Shown one piece after another: positions 27,519 to 36,533 of a DNA stretch of 64,000 bases (positions within the stretch are counted from its first letter, which is position 1; each line of letters opens with the position of its first letter). The DNA is taken from contig NZ_CP073714.1 of NCBI RefSeq assembly GCF_023101145.1, positions 620,001-684,000 on the forward strand. The letters are read 5' to 3'. Source of the stretch: Paenibacillus pabuli. GTDB taxonomy: Bacteria > Bacillota > Bacilli > Paenibacillales > Paenibacillaceae. The notes under the pieces were generated by a model. It had not been told where the DNA came from and made no database searches. It worked only from the letters and a program-made list of their open reading frames with translations. The position numbers and the translations under genes are program-made.

Positions 27519-27857
27519 TTACAGATGGCGCAGCTGTTTCTCAGCAAAGTCTCCGACCCATGGCAGCTTCAGCCATTTGCCTTGCAGACTGGTGACCACC
27601 ATGAGAAGCCAGACCACCACACCAAGCAGGGACAACAGCGATGCCAGCAGTGGCCCAAACAGTGGGAGAAATGCACACAACACATGACCGACCATAATGA
27701 GGCCAAATACCGTGACGGATTGAAGTGCATGAAACAGAACGAAACGGCTGCGTTTTTCTACGGCGAGAAAGACGATTCCGCCTACAAAAGTGAACAGATA
27801 ACAGAGCATGCCGGCAATATTTTCATCCAGACCGCTTGACGATTTCATGGGGGACAT
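27519..27857 (-). CDS. Small membrane protein, DUF4870-like
   Basis: A 112-residue protein with three hydrophobic segments. The pattern NIAGMLCYLFTFVGGIVFL, then RFVLFHALQSVTVFG, then VVWLLMVVTSLQGKW is the DUF4870 layout. AAAGGAGG lies 8-9 nt before the ATG. Function is unknown. It is divergent from the toxin island, whose flanking repeat begins 140 nt away. Confidence 0.75.
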   Translation of the reverse strand: MSPMKSSSGLDENIAGMLCYLFTFVGGIVFLAVEKRSRFVLFHALQSVTVFGLIMVGHVLCAFLPLFGPLLASLLSLLGVVVWLLMVVTSLQGKWLKLPWVGDFAEKQLRHL

Positions 27858-27998
27858 CCGGCCCAGCCTCCTTTGTCCTTTTTAACTAGGTTATGAGGGA
27901 GGGGGACAGAACTGAACCGGTTTGATCAAGGAATGTTCCAGATGGACAAAGAAATGTAACCCTCAATACACGTAAACACCACGTGAGACTATAGATTC

Positions 27999-28075
27999 AT
28001 TTGAAAATAGAAGTGCGTATATATACATCCAATTTGAGACTTTCTACATATTCAAGATATTCCATAAAATTCCGA
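27999..28075. repeat. Flanking direct repeat, left copy
   Basis: 77 nt matching 46496-46572 with three mismatches and no gap. It lies upstream of the VgrG operon start (28140). TTGAGA, 16-17 nt, and GATATT inside it could be a promoter. Confidence 0.9.
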
Positions 28076-28139
28076 ATTATATAAATATAATTATAAAGGG
28101 TAAACCATTAATTAATTTGAGATATAAGGAGGCTTATTC

Positions 28140-29720
28140 ATGAATATATCCGCAACAACATACGGTCAGGTTCGGGTAACACCTTACGAAATCGTTCGTC
28201 TTCAGACCCTTGAAGTGAATAAAACGATGAACGGACATGCACGAATGAGAATGACGGCAGTGATACCGGAAGCTCGTAAAGACAGCTATGTGCAGGCAAC
28301 AACATCCCAAACCGATATAAAAGTGAAAATTACCGATGACGATGGACATGAGAAGGTGTTTTTCTCTGGTGTAGTGCTGCACGTGAAAGTGAATGTCATT
28401 AACGATGTACATACACTGATGGTTGACGCTGTATCCCATACCTACCTGCTGGATGTAAAGGTGCACAAGCGTTCCTTCCAAAACCCTAATCTGTCCTACA
28501 AGAATTTGGTACGCAAGATTATTTCTCCCTATGAAGGTTCAGATGTCATTGACTTTGCTACAGACGGCCGTAAGATCGGAGATTTTGTGATGCAGTATGA
28601 GGAAACAGATTGGCAATTTATCAAAAGGATGGCTTCCCATTTCTACACGGGAGTTGTTCCGGATACAGCTTCGGGTAAGCCAAAGTTTTATTTTGGCTTA
28701 CCCGAAGGCCAGTATAAGGGAGAATTGCAAGCATTCCATTACACAGCAACCAAACGAATTGCCGACTATCGATCTGCCAAGGAAAACAAAGTACCGGGTG
28801 TCAAAGATCCGGATTATATCGTATACGAAGCAGACAGCAGGCAATGGTTCGAAGTAGGGAATGAAGTAGAGTTTAAATCCAAAAAGTGGATTGTAGGTGA
28901 GGCGAAGACCCGATTCATCGATAGTTTGCTAAATCATACATACTCCATATTTCCAGCGGAGGGGCTTCGTTATAAGAAGAGCTACAATACTTCCATTATT
29001 GGCGCTTCCATTCAGGCTTCGGTTCTTCAAGTCAAGGGGGACAAAGTTCGTGCGAAGCTCGATATGGATGAGCAGCAGGATGAGAGCACAGCCTATTTCT
29101 TTCCCTATTCAACGATTTATGCTTCCGAGAACAATACAGGCTGGTACTGCATGCCTGAAGTGAATGACAGCATCCGTATTTATTTTCCGAGCAAAAAAGA
29201 GGAAGATGGCATCGCCATAAGCTCTGTAAAAAGGCAAGATCCTGAGATTGCACCGGCTGTACCGAAGCAGGTTTCAACCGCATCATCAGCGGTTGGAAAG
29301 GGCAGTGCTTCAGGACAGTCTGGGGGAAGTTCAAGTGGGAGCAATCGTAATAGTTCAGGCGCAAGTGCAGGCGGAGGAACATCAAGTGCGGCCAGCAGAG
29401 TAGCCCCACCCCCGGTGCCCGAAGATCGAATGGGCAATCCGGACATCAAGACATTCCGAACCAAGTATGGGAAAGAGATCATGCTGGCTCCAGACAAAAT
29501 TGTGATCTCGGCGGGTGGAATGTATATCACGGTCAGTGACGAGAATGGCATCGAGATTGTAAGCGATCAGAATGTCAGTATTACAGCGGGTCAGGATGTC
29601 GTCATGTCTGGACAAACCATTCGAATCGCAGGCGAGAAGGTTGAGTTAACCGGAAAGGGCAATACCATCACTTTGGAAGAAGAGTTGAAGATGCACGGGG
29701 CGGAGATCAAGATGAATTAG
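28140..29720 (+). CDS. VgrG/Pvc8-like contractile-injection spike protein (no toxin)
   Basis: A 526-residue protein resembling the phage late control D/VgrG module. The first ~300 residues carry the pattern VKVHKRSFQNPNLSYKNLV, FVMQYEETDWQFIKRMASH, FYFGLPEG. Then an OB-fold-like segment (ASIQASVLQVKGDKVRAKLD, AYFFPYSTIYA, GIAISSVKR) follows, a Ser/Gly linker at about 378-425, and a beta-prism-like end (NPDIKTFRTKYG, EIMLAP, ITVSDENG, ITAGQDVVMSG). AAGGAGGC precedes ATG. The homologous but toxin-bearing protein at 32444 shares these motifs. As a trimeric spike tip it would be pushed out by a contractile sheath; no sheath, baseplate or ATPase is in the window, so delivery is inferred. Confidence 0.78.
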   Translation: MNISATTYGQVRVTPYEIVRLQTLEVNKTMNGHARMRMTAVIPEARKDSYVQATTSQTDIKVKITDDDGHEKVFFSGVVLHVKVNVINDVHTLMVDAVSHTYLLDVKVHKRSFQNPNLSYKNLVRKIISPYEGSDVIDFATDGRKIGDFVMQYEETDWQFIKRMASHFYTGVVPDTASGKPKFYFGLPEGQYKGELQAFHYTATKRIADYRSAKENKVPGVKDPDYIVYEADSRQWFEVGNEVEFKSKKWIVGEAKTRFIDSLLNHTYSIFPAEGLRYKKSYNTSIIGASIQASVLQVKGDKVRAKLDMDEQQDESTAYFFPYSTIYASENNTGWYCMPEVNDSIRIYFPSKKEEDGIAISSVKRQDPEIAPAVPKQVSTASSAVGKGSASGQSGGSSSGSNRNSSGASAGGGTSSAASRVAPPPVPEDRMGNPDIKTFRTKYGKEIMLAPDKIVISAGGMYITVSDENGIEIVSDQNVSITAGQDVVMSGQTIRIAGEKVELTGKGNTITLEEELKMHGAEIKMN

Positions 29721-29745
29721 CCAAGAGTGGTAGAAAGGAAGAGAT

Positions 29746-30873
29746 ATGAACAAAGCGGAAGCGATCGCACATTTGCAGCAGGAAACATTGGAACCTGTAC
29801 TTCAGGACCATCTCTCGACACTTAGGGTGTACATCATGCAACATCAGAACTCGTTAATCCAATCGTTCGTAGAGTCTATGCGGCAACTCTGTTTAAAAGC
29901 AGAGTTGGCACAACAGGAACTCGGGAAAGAACCAATCTTAATTCTTCATTGTTCCATGTTGAGAACATCAATATTGGAAGGGAGTTACATCTGCTTATTG
30001 GAAGCGTACTCCGATCAATGGTATTGGGATGAGGTAGAGTGTTTGCATACATATGATGCGACGTGGGCATTCCAGTCGTTGTCTTCGTTAGAAGAGTTTC
30101 TTCATATCGAAATGAGACGTTATGGGGGTGTACTTAATGCTTCTGACGCGGAACGGATGATGTTGCAGTCTGCGGGTCGTTTCAATGCCTATGTCACTGC
30201 GATTGCACGTTTGGCTGTTCCTCATATGTTGAACTTGAAAGAGATGGAACGCCTGCACCGTGGGGATCAGTTTCAGATCAGGGTAGGTGAATACAAGGAC
30301 TGGAGTGAGCCTGTGTATGTCAGGGACTATCGGTATAGGGATATTCAGAATATTCGCAAGAAATTGACGTTAGCAGAAGGACTGGAATGTGCCTATGCAG
30401 ACTATACGTCACTATCCTTGACAGAGGGACTATTTGATCACGTTGATATCAGGTATTCCGATTTCAGTCTTGCTGATCTGAGCAAGAGCGACTTAAGAGG
30501 TGCTGTATTGATTGGGACCAGATGGGAACAAAGTGACCTGAGTGGAGCTGACCTCAGAGGGGCGCTACTCATGGATGCTGTGTTCCGGGAATGTAGTCTG
30601 CGTGGAGCCAATCTGTCTGATGTCAGTGACGAAGCGAGTATGGAATTCCATGAAGGTGCTCTTGGTCTTCAGGGAATCTGTTTTGCAGGAGCCAATCTGG
30701 AAGGCGCCGACCTCAGGGGAGCACAGCTATTCCATGCTGATTTCCAGGGGGCTAGGCTGAGTCAGGCACAGATATGGCTTCATGACCGTGAGAGGTATAC
30801 ACATGTTTTGAGTGAAGAGCAGATTGAATCAATACGCTGGGTTGTCTCCCATGAGAAAGAGGAAGAGTTATGA
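29746..30873 (+). CDS. Pentapeptide-repeat protein
   Basis: A 375-residue protein. Residues 216-340 hold pentapeptide repeats (A/x-D/N-L-x-x), for example SDLSGADLRGALLMDAVF and GANLEGADLRGAQLFHADF, which fold as a right-handed quadrilateral helix. The N-terminal 200 residues are alpha-rich and not recognised. AAAGGAAGAG precedes the ATG; its stop overlaps the next start by 4 nt. In Gram-negative type VI loci, pentapeptide proteins act as effector-loading adaptors, so a loading role for the downstream tip proteins is plausible but unproven. A structural or immunity role cannot be excluded. Confidence 0.75.
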   Translation: MNKAEAIAHLQQETLEPVLQDHLSTLRVYIMQHQNSLIQSFVESMRQLCLKAELAQQELGKEPILILHCSMLRTSILEGSYICLLEAYSDQWYWDEVECLHTYDATWAFQSLSSLEEFLHIEMRRYGGVLNASDAERMMLQSAGRFNAYVTAIARLAVPHMLNLKEMERLHRGDQFQIRVGEYKDWSEPVYVRDYRYRDIQNIRKKLTLAEGLECAYADYTSLSLTEGLFDHVDIRYSDFSLADLSKSDLRGAVLIGTRWEQSDLSGADLRGALLMDAVFRECSLRGANLSDVSDEASMEFHEGALGLQGICFAGANLEGADLRGAQLFHADFQGARLSQAQIWLHDRERYTHVLSEEQIESIRWVVSHEKEEEL

Positions 30874-31367
30874 TCCCACGATTTTATGAACTGACCGAGG
30901 ATCATCGGATATTGAATCCATTTAGGCCCCCTGCACTACAAACCAGTTTTGATGAGTTGCCCATTTCATCTGTCATGATGATTGAACGCAAACCGAATGA
31001 AGAGCCAACGGATTGGATAAGTAGGCCTTCATATTTTGTTAGTGATCGCATGAAGCGGCTGATGGAAATGGTCGATGAAGCAATGTTGTTCAAATCCGTC
31101 ACCTTCATCGATCAGGGGAGTGGGGAACAGTTGAGCTACTGGGCGAGTCATATCCCTACTGTGCTGGCTTTGTCTGACCATAGCCTGTTTTATCCGAATG
31201 GTTCGATACAGCAGCTTGTATTGCAGGGTGAGGCGGTTAAAGATCAACGCATATTTACATTGGAGGGTGTAAGAGGGAGTGGTGTAATCGTGCGTCTTGA
31301 TGTAGCAGAGAGTATGCTTCGCAGAGGGTTAAGTGGCTTTGTTTTACGAAAGGTGGATCTGGAATGA
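30870..31367 (+). CDS. Imm11-like protein
   Basis: A 165-residue protein whose second half shows the Imm11 (DUF1629) style: FVSDRMKRLMEMVDEAMLFK, LSYWASHIPTVLALSDHS, then IFTLEGVRGSGVIVRLDVAE and a Gly-Leu-Ser-Gly-Phe end. The first 50 residues are Pro-rich. It overlaps both neighbours by 4 nt, so the three genes are translationally coupled. It could protect against a toxin or be a structural partner of the tip complex; the coupling to the pentapeptide and next gene suggests the latter. The family assignment is by eye. Confidence 0.5.
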   Translation: MIPRFYELTEDHRILNPFRPPALQTSFDELPISSVMMIERKPNEEPTDWISRPSYFVSDRMKRLMEMVDEAMLFKSVTFIDQGSGEQLSYWASHIPTVLALSDHSLFYPNGSIQQLVLQGEAVKDQRIFTLEGVRGSGVIVRLDVAESMLRRGLSGFVLRKVDLE

Positions 31368-32023
31368 ACCGATATGGGGATGAGATGCTGCTGAAAATGG
31401 ATCGGGATTTCCGTTTGGCGAAGCGCATTCAGGAAGCTGAAGCGGCAAGTGGGGAGCTGATGACGCAGGAAGAGGTTACATACGGAGTACGCCAGGGACT
31501 GATCGAGACCGAAGCAGAAATCATCACGTTGAACAGTCACCGGATCTGGGAGGGTGAATTGATCATTCCTCTACCGGATGATCTGGTCCAGGTTCCCCGA
31601 GGCAAAATAAAGGAGGGCAGAAACAGCCATGAACGAGATGAGGCCATGTGGATCGATGAGCAAAAGGGTATCAGCTTAGGGCTATCTAGATCTTCTTATC
31701 CATTGCACGTGAGCCAGATTGAGAGAATGGGCAGTGTCATCACAGATCAGATGCGAACGCTCAAAAAGGATACGCAATGGTTACATGAGGAGACGGTACA
31801 AGGAGATAGCCTGATTGTCTTCTATGGAGAATCCATTCAACCCTCAACCTTGGGAATGGCGTACGACATTGTATTCGTTACATCGGTAAAAGGAAGAGCG
31901 GTCACAGGAAATGTTCGTTTTCCGGTTGAGCGGCTTCATCTATGGCGACTTCTAACAAGGGCGATATTCACATGCGCCCGGATGAGTGAAAACGGAAATG
32001 AACCAATCGATTTATTAACATAG
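31364..32023 (+). CDS. Conserved tip-operon protein, possibly EagR/DcrB-like chaperone
   Basis: A 219-residue soluble protein. After a Glu-rich helical start (residues 1-55), residues 60-215 have the order beta strand EGELIIPLPDDL, WIDEQKGISLGLSRSSY, amphipathic helix around ITDQMRTLKKDTQWLHEE, YGESIQPSTLGMAYDIVFVT, and a closing helix LWRLLTRAIFTCARMSE. That order resembles DcrB/EagR-type effector chaperones of type VI systems (Mog1/PsbP-like fold). This is a weak structural guess from the pattern. It precedes the PAAR-like gene by 12 nt. Confidence 0.45.
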   Translation: MNRYGDEMLLKMDRDFRLAKRIQEAEAASGELMTQEEVTYGVRQGLIETEAEIITLNSHRIWEGELIIPLPDDLVQVPRGKIKEGRNSHERDEAMWIDEQKGISLGLSRSSYPLHVSQIERMGSVITDQMRTLKKDTQWLHEETVQGDSLIVFYGESIQPSTLGMAYDIVFVTSVKGRAVTGNVRFPVERLHLWRLLTRAIFTCARMSENGNEPIDLLT

Positions 32024-32035
32024 GAGGGGATTGGA

Positions 32036-32413
32036 ATGCTGCTACCCATGCTGTTCAAAGCTTTGATGTCAGGAGGTTTCGGTGGTGAATTTACCTATGT
32101 GGTCAGAGGTGCCGAGATTTCCTGTAGTCAGGGGTCAGATCCGGGTGTACTGAACCTGCCTCTATCCCACGGCATCTATATCAAGGAACAGCCTGTATTG
32201 AACATTGCGGACGTGATTCCACTGGCTAACGTCGGACGATGCGGGTTTTGCAAAATGGATGGCGCCCTCTGCGAACCAGATACGTTCTTCAATAAATGGA
32301 GTCAGGGCAAGGAAGACGTGCTGGTGGAAGGTGAGGCTGCTCTGCTTAGTCGTTCTGAACTGATATGCCGAAAAGGCGGGATTATCAAGATTGAGGTCGA
32401 TGGTCAGTTGTAA
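32036..32413 (+). CDS. DUF4280 PAAR-like tip protein
   Basis: A 125-residue protein with the DUF4280 pattern: YVVRGAEISCSQGSDPGVLN, HGIYIKEQPVLNIADVIPLA, NVGRCGFCKMDGALCEP, LICRKGGIIKIEVDGQ. Relatives of this family cap the spike of contractile injection systems, a role analogous to PAAR. Conserved cysteines C22-type and the C-x2-C pair suggest metal binding. AGGAGGGG precedes ATG. It lies just upstream of the toxin-bearing VgrG gene, as expected for tip and effector. Family assignment is confident; function in this cell is inferred. Confidence 0.8.
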   Translation: MLLPMLFKALMSGGFGGEFTYVVRGAEISCSQGSDPGVLNLPLSHGIYIKEQPVLNIADVIPLANVGRCGFCKMDGALCEPDTFFNKWSQGKEDVLVEGEAALLSRSELICRKGGIIKIEVDGQL

Positions 32414-32443
32414 GATGCAGACGGATAAGAAAGGGGGAACACT

Positions 32444-35440
32444 GTGCAGACATTGGAAAAATCAACTCTAACTTATGGGGATATCCATGTCCATTGGCCG
32501 TATGGCAAGATACGCCTGGATAAGCTGGAATTGATCCAGCAAGCAGGGGCCCATGCCCGGTTATCCTTCAGTGGATGGGTCGATGAAGAATGGGAAGAGA
32601 CCATTATCCAGAAAGCTGGAAGTCACGATCGAGTCGGATTCATCCAGATGGATGAAACCGGAAGGGAGCTGCCCCTGTTCAAGGGACAGCTCCATGAGAT
32701 CAAAGTCGAAGCCACCAGAGGGATCGTATATGTGATGGCTGTAGTCATCTCACATACCTATGAACTGGATGCCTTACAGAGAACGAAATCCTATCAGAAC
32801 GAGAATCTACGTTATTTGGACATTGTTAATCGTGTTATGAAGGGTTATCCTGAAGGAGACTATATTGATTTTGCCTTTGATGAGACGAAGACGGGCGCTT
32901 TTATTATGCAGTATCAGGAGACCGATTGGAGCTTTCTGAAACGGCTCGCTTCTCATCTGGGAGCAGATCTGGTGCCGGATGTGACTGCACACAAGCCCAG
33001 GTTCTGGATTGGATATCCTGAGGGCAGAGGGGCATTTGAGCTGAAAGCCATCCCTTTTGAGAAGAGTCGTAATATTGAGCGTTTTTTACATACCGAAGCC
33101 CAGGGAAAACATGCGGTAACCGAGGAGGAGTATACAACGTATACCTTCCATCTGGGGCAGGAGCTTCAATTGGGGGATGAAGTATCCTCTGATGGTCATA
33201 CCTACAACATAACCTCTCGCCAGGCGATGCTGGAACGGGGCTTGCTACAGTGGAAATATACATGTGCATTGCCAGCATCGCATCCACTGCCCAGACAGCT
33301 TCAAACGATGATCACGGGTGCGGCTATCGAAGGGAAAATCATTGATGTGAAACGTAACCAGGTGAAGGTTCATCTGGATATGGATGAGGGTCAGCAGGCC
33401 GGAGAGGCACGCTGGTTCCCGTATGCCGCGGAAGGCAGTCAAGTATGGTACATGATGCCCGAGCCCGGAGCGAAGGTGAAACTGTATTTCCCAAGTGCAG
33501 AAGAAGATGAAGCCATGGTGATGCAGTCGGTTCGTCAGGAACCGACGGAAGCGGGACATGTGGAGAAGAGCGGCAAAGTGATGCAAGACCCGGGTGTAAA
33601 GTCTTTCGGTAACCCGCAGGGGAAATCGTTCACCCTTGGCGACAGCGAACTTGTCATGAACGCCCAAGAGGGCGCCTTGTATATCTCGATGGCTGCGGGT
33701 AACGGGGTTACATTGAACAGCACAACCCACGTGCAGATCCAATGCATGGGTGACCTGAACATCAACGGAGCCAGCGTCAGTATGGAGGGTACAGAAGGTC
33801 TGTATATTCAGACGATGACAGATCATGTAGAGCTTGTGGAAGAGGTCAACGGCAAGAGTGAGAATGTAGTCCTGGAAGCCGAGATCCATCGTTCCTTTGA
33901 CATGATCCAGTCTGCGTTCGACCAGAGTCTGGCCAGTATGGGAGAGAGCGCGCTGAAGGAAGCGCGGCTGAAACGAAACTGGGATGCACGTGAAAAGGGC
34001 AAATTGGACGGTATGATCGAAGAGGGGAAAAGCCTGCTCAGTATGGTCGGTGATGTGGCTGACCTGGCATTTACAGGGATCGTCGGGGGTGACAATGCCC
34101 AGGGATTATACAGCTGGGTCAAGGGAGAACAGGTTGGGTCATTAACGGAGCGGAATGCCACGGTACAAGGAACGATCACGGGCGTAAATAACGTCATCGA
34201 TTATACGGGAGACTTGGTCACGGGTCAGAAATCAGGGAAAGAGATCTGGCAGGATGTATCCAGTGCGGGAGAAGCGTATGCCAAGCCGTTCATGGACCTG
34301 AAAGGCGAAGACAACCGCACGATGCTGACCCTGACGGAACAGGAGAGCCACGACGCTGGTCGGAACGATGTCAACGCTGCGGTACGGGTTGTTGATACGG
34401 TAACGGCTGTAGCTGGTGGAGCATCACTGGTCAAAAATGGCGTCAAGGTGCTCAAGGGTGGTGGCAAGAAGTCTGGTCATGCAGAAGGAGATGGAGCCAA
34501 GGGCGGCGTTCCGCATGGTCATGGAGATGGGTCAGATGGAACCTCAGGCGGTGCCATGAAGGATGGCAAGCTCAAGACCAATGCGGCATTAATGCCTTCC
34601 TCTCTTGCCGAGCTGGGAGAACGAATCAGCCAGGCTATGGGTAAAATGACCACAGGCGCAGCAGCCAGTGTTCCATGGCGAGTTCAGCGGGTGAGGCTGA
34701 GCAACGGCCAGACCGTGCCTGTGATTGTGAAGAAAGACCATCATATGTTCTCGGATACAGGTGGAAATCATGGGAAAGGCAGTGATTCTGGGAGTTCGAA
34801 GGGATCGCCGAACACTTCTCATGTGGATTCGAGAGAGAGTAGTGCGCCATCGAAAGGAACCGTTTCTAAAGAGTCCTTCACGTCTCCAAACGTTACGCCG
34901 GTTAAGCCGAAGGATGCATCTAAACCTAAAGATGCTCCGTCATCGAAAGATGGTACCAAGGTTAGGGATGGTGATACTGAGGGGACGGGGAATGGTGGCT
35001 TGGGTAGTGGTCATCGAGTTTTCAGGGAGGCAACAGAACAAGATAAGAAACGGATTGATGATGTGTTCAAAAAATATAATGCTGGTAAAACGAAAAATGT
35101 TGCTGTTACTACAGGGGAAATTAATGGTGAAACTATTAATTTGGAATCAGTAAGTGGTAAAATAGATCCGAATAATCCTAATCATAAGGATAATTTTAGC
35201 AAGCCTCCAGAAAACTATTATAAATATAGTGGTTCTGATAAGAATGGTAGGTTAAATGATACAGAGCAGAAAATGATTGAATATCTCAGAGATAGATACA
35301 AAGATAATCCAACTGTTAAAGGTAATATTGAAATTATCTCTTATAAAACAATTTGTCGAAGTTGTAATGATATTATTGATCAATTTCAAAAAGATTTTCC
35401 AAATATTAAAATTACGCGAGTACAAATTTTAGATGAATAG
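32444..35440 (+). CDS. VgrG-like polymorphic toxin with predicted deaminase C-terminus
   Basis: A 998-residue protein. Residues 1-345 match the VgrG/late-control core (KSYQNENLRYLDIVNRV, FIMQYQETDWSFLKRLASH, VHLDMDEGQQ). A beta-rich extension follows (GNPQGKSFTLGDSELVMNA, then VQIQCMGDLNINGASVSMEG), then an alpha-helical region and a Ser/Lys-rich linker with SVPWRVQRVRLSNGQTVPV. D844-TEGTG849 marks the core/toxin junction. The last 149 residues are more AT-rich and have D939-x-E941 and C971-x2-C974 in TICRSCNDIIDQF, the zinc-site order of nucleic-acid deaminase toxins with DxE in place of HxE (BURPS668_1122 type). GTG start, with AAGGGGGA 7 nt upstream. The next gene is a SUKH immunity candidate. 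Confidence 0.75.
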   Translation: MQTLEKSTLTYGDIHVHWPYGKIRLDKLELIQQAGAHARLSFSGWVDEEWEETIIQKAGSHDRVGFIQMDETGRELPLFKGQLHEIKVEATRGIVYVMAVVISHTYELDALQRTKSYQNENLRYLDIVNRVMKGYPEGDYIDFAFDETKTGAFIMQYQETDWSFLKRLASHLGADLVPDVTAHKPRFWIGYPEGRGAFELKAIPFEKSRNIERFLHTEAQGKHAVTEEEYTTYTFHLGQELQLGDEVSSDGHTYNITSRQAMLERGLLQWKYTCALPASHPLPRQLQTMITGAAIEGKIIDVKRNQVKVHLDMDEGQQAGEARWFPYAAEGSQVWYMMPEPGAKVKLYFPSAEEDEAMVMQSVRQEPTEAGHVEKSGKVMQDPGVKSFGNPQGKSFTLGDSELVMNAQEGALYISMAAGNGVTLNSTTHVQIQCMGDLNINGASVSMEGTEGLYIQTMTDHVELVEEVNGKSENVVLEAEIHRSFDMIQSAFDQSLASMGESALKEARLKRNWDAREKGKLDGMIEEGKSLLSMVGDVADLAFTGIVGGDNAQGLYSWVKGEQVGSLTERNATVQGTITGVNNVIDYTGDLVTGQKSGKEIWQDVSSAGEAYAKPFMDLKGEDNRTMLTLTEQESHDAGRNDVNAAVRVVDTVTAVAGGASLVKNGVKVLKGGGKKSGHAEGDGAKGGVPHGHGDGSDGTSGGAMKDGKLKTNAALMPSSLAELGERISQAMGKMTTGAAASVPWRVQRVRLSNGQTVPVIVKKDHHMFSDTGGNHGKGSDSGSSKGSPNTSHVDSRESSAPSKGTVSKESFTSPNVTPVKPKDASKPKDAPSSKDGTKVRDGDTEGTGNGGLGSGHRVFREATEQDKKRIDDVFKKYNAGKTKNVAVTTGEINGETINLESVSGKIDPNNPNHKDNFSKPPENYYKYSGSDKNGRLNDTEQKMIEYLRDRYKDNPTVKGNIEIISYKTICRSCNDIIDQFQKDFPNIKITRVQILDE

Positions 35441-35459
35441 AGCATGGAGGAGATATAAG

Positions 35460-35903
35460 ATGGTTTATTTCAAAGAGAGTAACTTGAAGGAATTCCTGAC
35501 TTCTTTAGAAAAAGGTTCTTATCCTATGAAACCTTGTACTGAAGATGATATGTCCGAATTAATAAAATTGTCACCAACTAAGTCATTGCCTCAAAATTAT
35601 TTGGATTTTATGAACAAAGCCGGTAATGGTATTGAATTTTTAGCTGGTACGGATTTTACCATGAAGTATATCTCTGATTTAAAAGAAGGAGCAATTGAAC
35701 TTTTGGAGGAAAACGAGTCTAATATAAAGCTCACAGATAATCAATTTGTATTTATGATGCATCAAGGATACATGTTTTGGTTTTTTAATTTAAATGAAGG
35801 AGACGATCCAGCGGTATACTGTTATGATGAAAGTTTAGAATTAGATGAATTTAATAAAGTCAGCAATGCTTTATCAGAATTTTTAATATCTCTATATGAC
35901 TGA
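35460..35903 (+). CDS. SUKH (SMI1/KNR4) immunity protein candidate
   Basis: A 147-residue soluble protein with the SUKH-1 signature LSPTKSLPQNYLDFMNKAGN and a later YMFWFFNLNEGDDPAVYCYD strand pair. SUKH proteins are the commonest immunity partners of nuclease and deaminase toxins. GGAGGAG stands upstream of ATG 35460, although the frame opens at 35433. It starts 20 nt after the toxin stop and is AT-rich like the toxin end, so the two moved as one unit. Specific partnership is inferred from order. Confidence 0.82.
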   Translation: MVYFKESNLKEFLTSLEKGSYPMKPCTEDDMSELIKLSPTKSLPQNYLDFMNKAGNGIEFLAGTDFTMKYISDLKEGAIELLEENESNIKLTDNQFVFMMHQGYMFWFFNLNEGDDPAVYCYDESLELDEFNKVSNALSEFLISLYD

Positions 35904-36040
35904 TGAGTGATTTTAAAAATGGTCTATGATTTCTAATATTTTCCGAGATTGAGTGATGATATAGAATCTGATATTAATATTGCGAGAACTTATATACAAA
36001 CCTAAAGAATTAGGATCGCCTCTGTCTCGCTGTTGATGAA

Positions 36041-36236
36041 TAGCCCCCAGTGACGCGTGAGTCGGTGGCTGAGTCCAAGTAGACATAACTCAAGTGATAT
36101 CAGTATAAAGATTCTGCCGTTTTGCTTGTACACACCTAACTGATTGAGATTTATAATTTTATAACTTCAAAGTGCTATTCCGATACATCAAACAGGTTGA
36201 TTATGGTCAGATACCACCATGATTGACCTGTTTTTT
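36041..36236 (+). repeat. 3' UTR/terminator repeat, copy R1
   Basis: About 195 nt related to R2-R4. It ends in a terminator: AACAGGTTGATTATGGT (36191-36207), loop CAGATACC, ACCATGATTGACCTGTT (36216-36232), then T-run. All 17 positions can pair, some as G-U. The 35904-36040 stretch before it is AT-rich with no gene. Confidence 0.8.
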
Positions 36237-36240
36237 GTTT

Positions 36241-36533
36241 TGTCCGAACCTGGCGCGAAAGTGAAACTGTATATCCCAAGTGCAGAAGAAGATGAAGCCA
36301 TGGTGATGCAGTCGGTTCGTCAGGAACCAACGGAAGCGGGACATGTGGAGAAGAGCGGCAAAGTGATGCAGGACCCGGGTGTAAAGTCTTTCGGTAACCC
36401 GCAGGGGAAATCGTTCACCCTTGGCGACAGCGAACTTGTCATGAACGCCAAAGAGGGCGCTTTGTATATCTCAATGGCTGCGGGTAACGGGGTTATACAG
36501 CACAACCCACGTGCAGATCCAATGCATGGGTGA
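36241..36533 (+). pseudogene. Orphan cassette 1, broken 5' core fragment
   Basis: Directly after the R1 terminator the sequence rejoins the VgrG-toxin core at its residue ~340 (EPGAKVKLYIPSAEEDEAMV). It stays in frame to MAAGNGV, where CATTGA in the full gene is replaced by a single T. The 5-nt loss shifts the frame into the ORF at 36511. Any ATG here lies inside the terminator stem, so there is no start. Confidence 0.75.

Noticed and set aside
36219..36533. Genes starting with MIDLFF inside the R1 and R4 terminators
   Set aside because: The ATG lies in the stem of an intrinsic terminator with no ribosome site; the frame merely runs into the core fragment.
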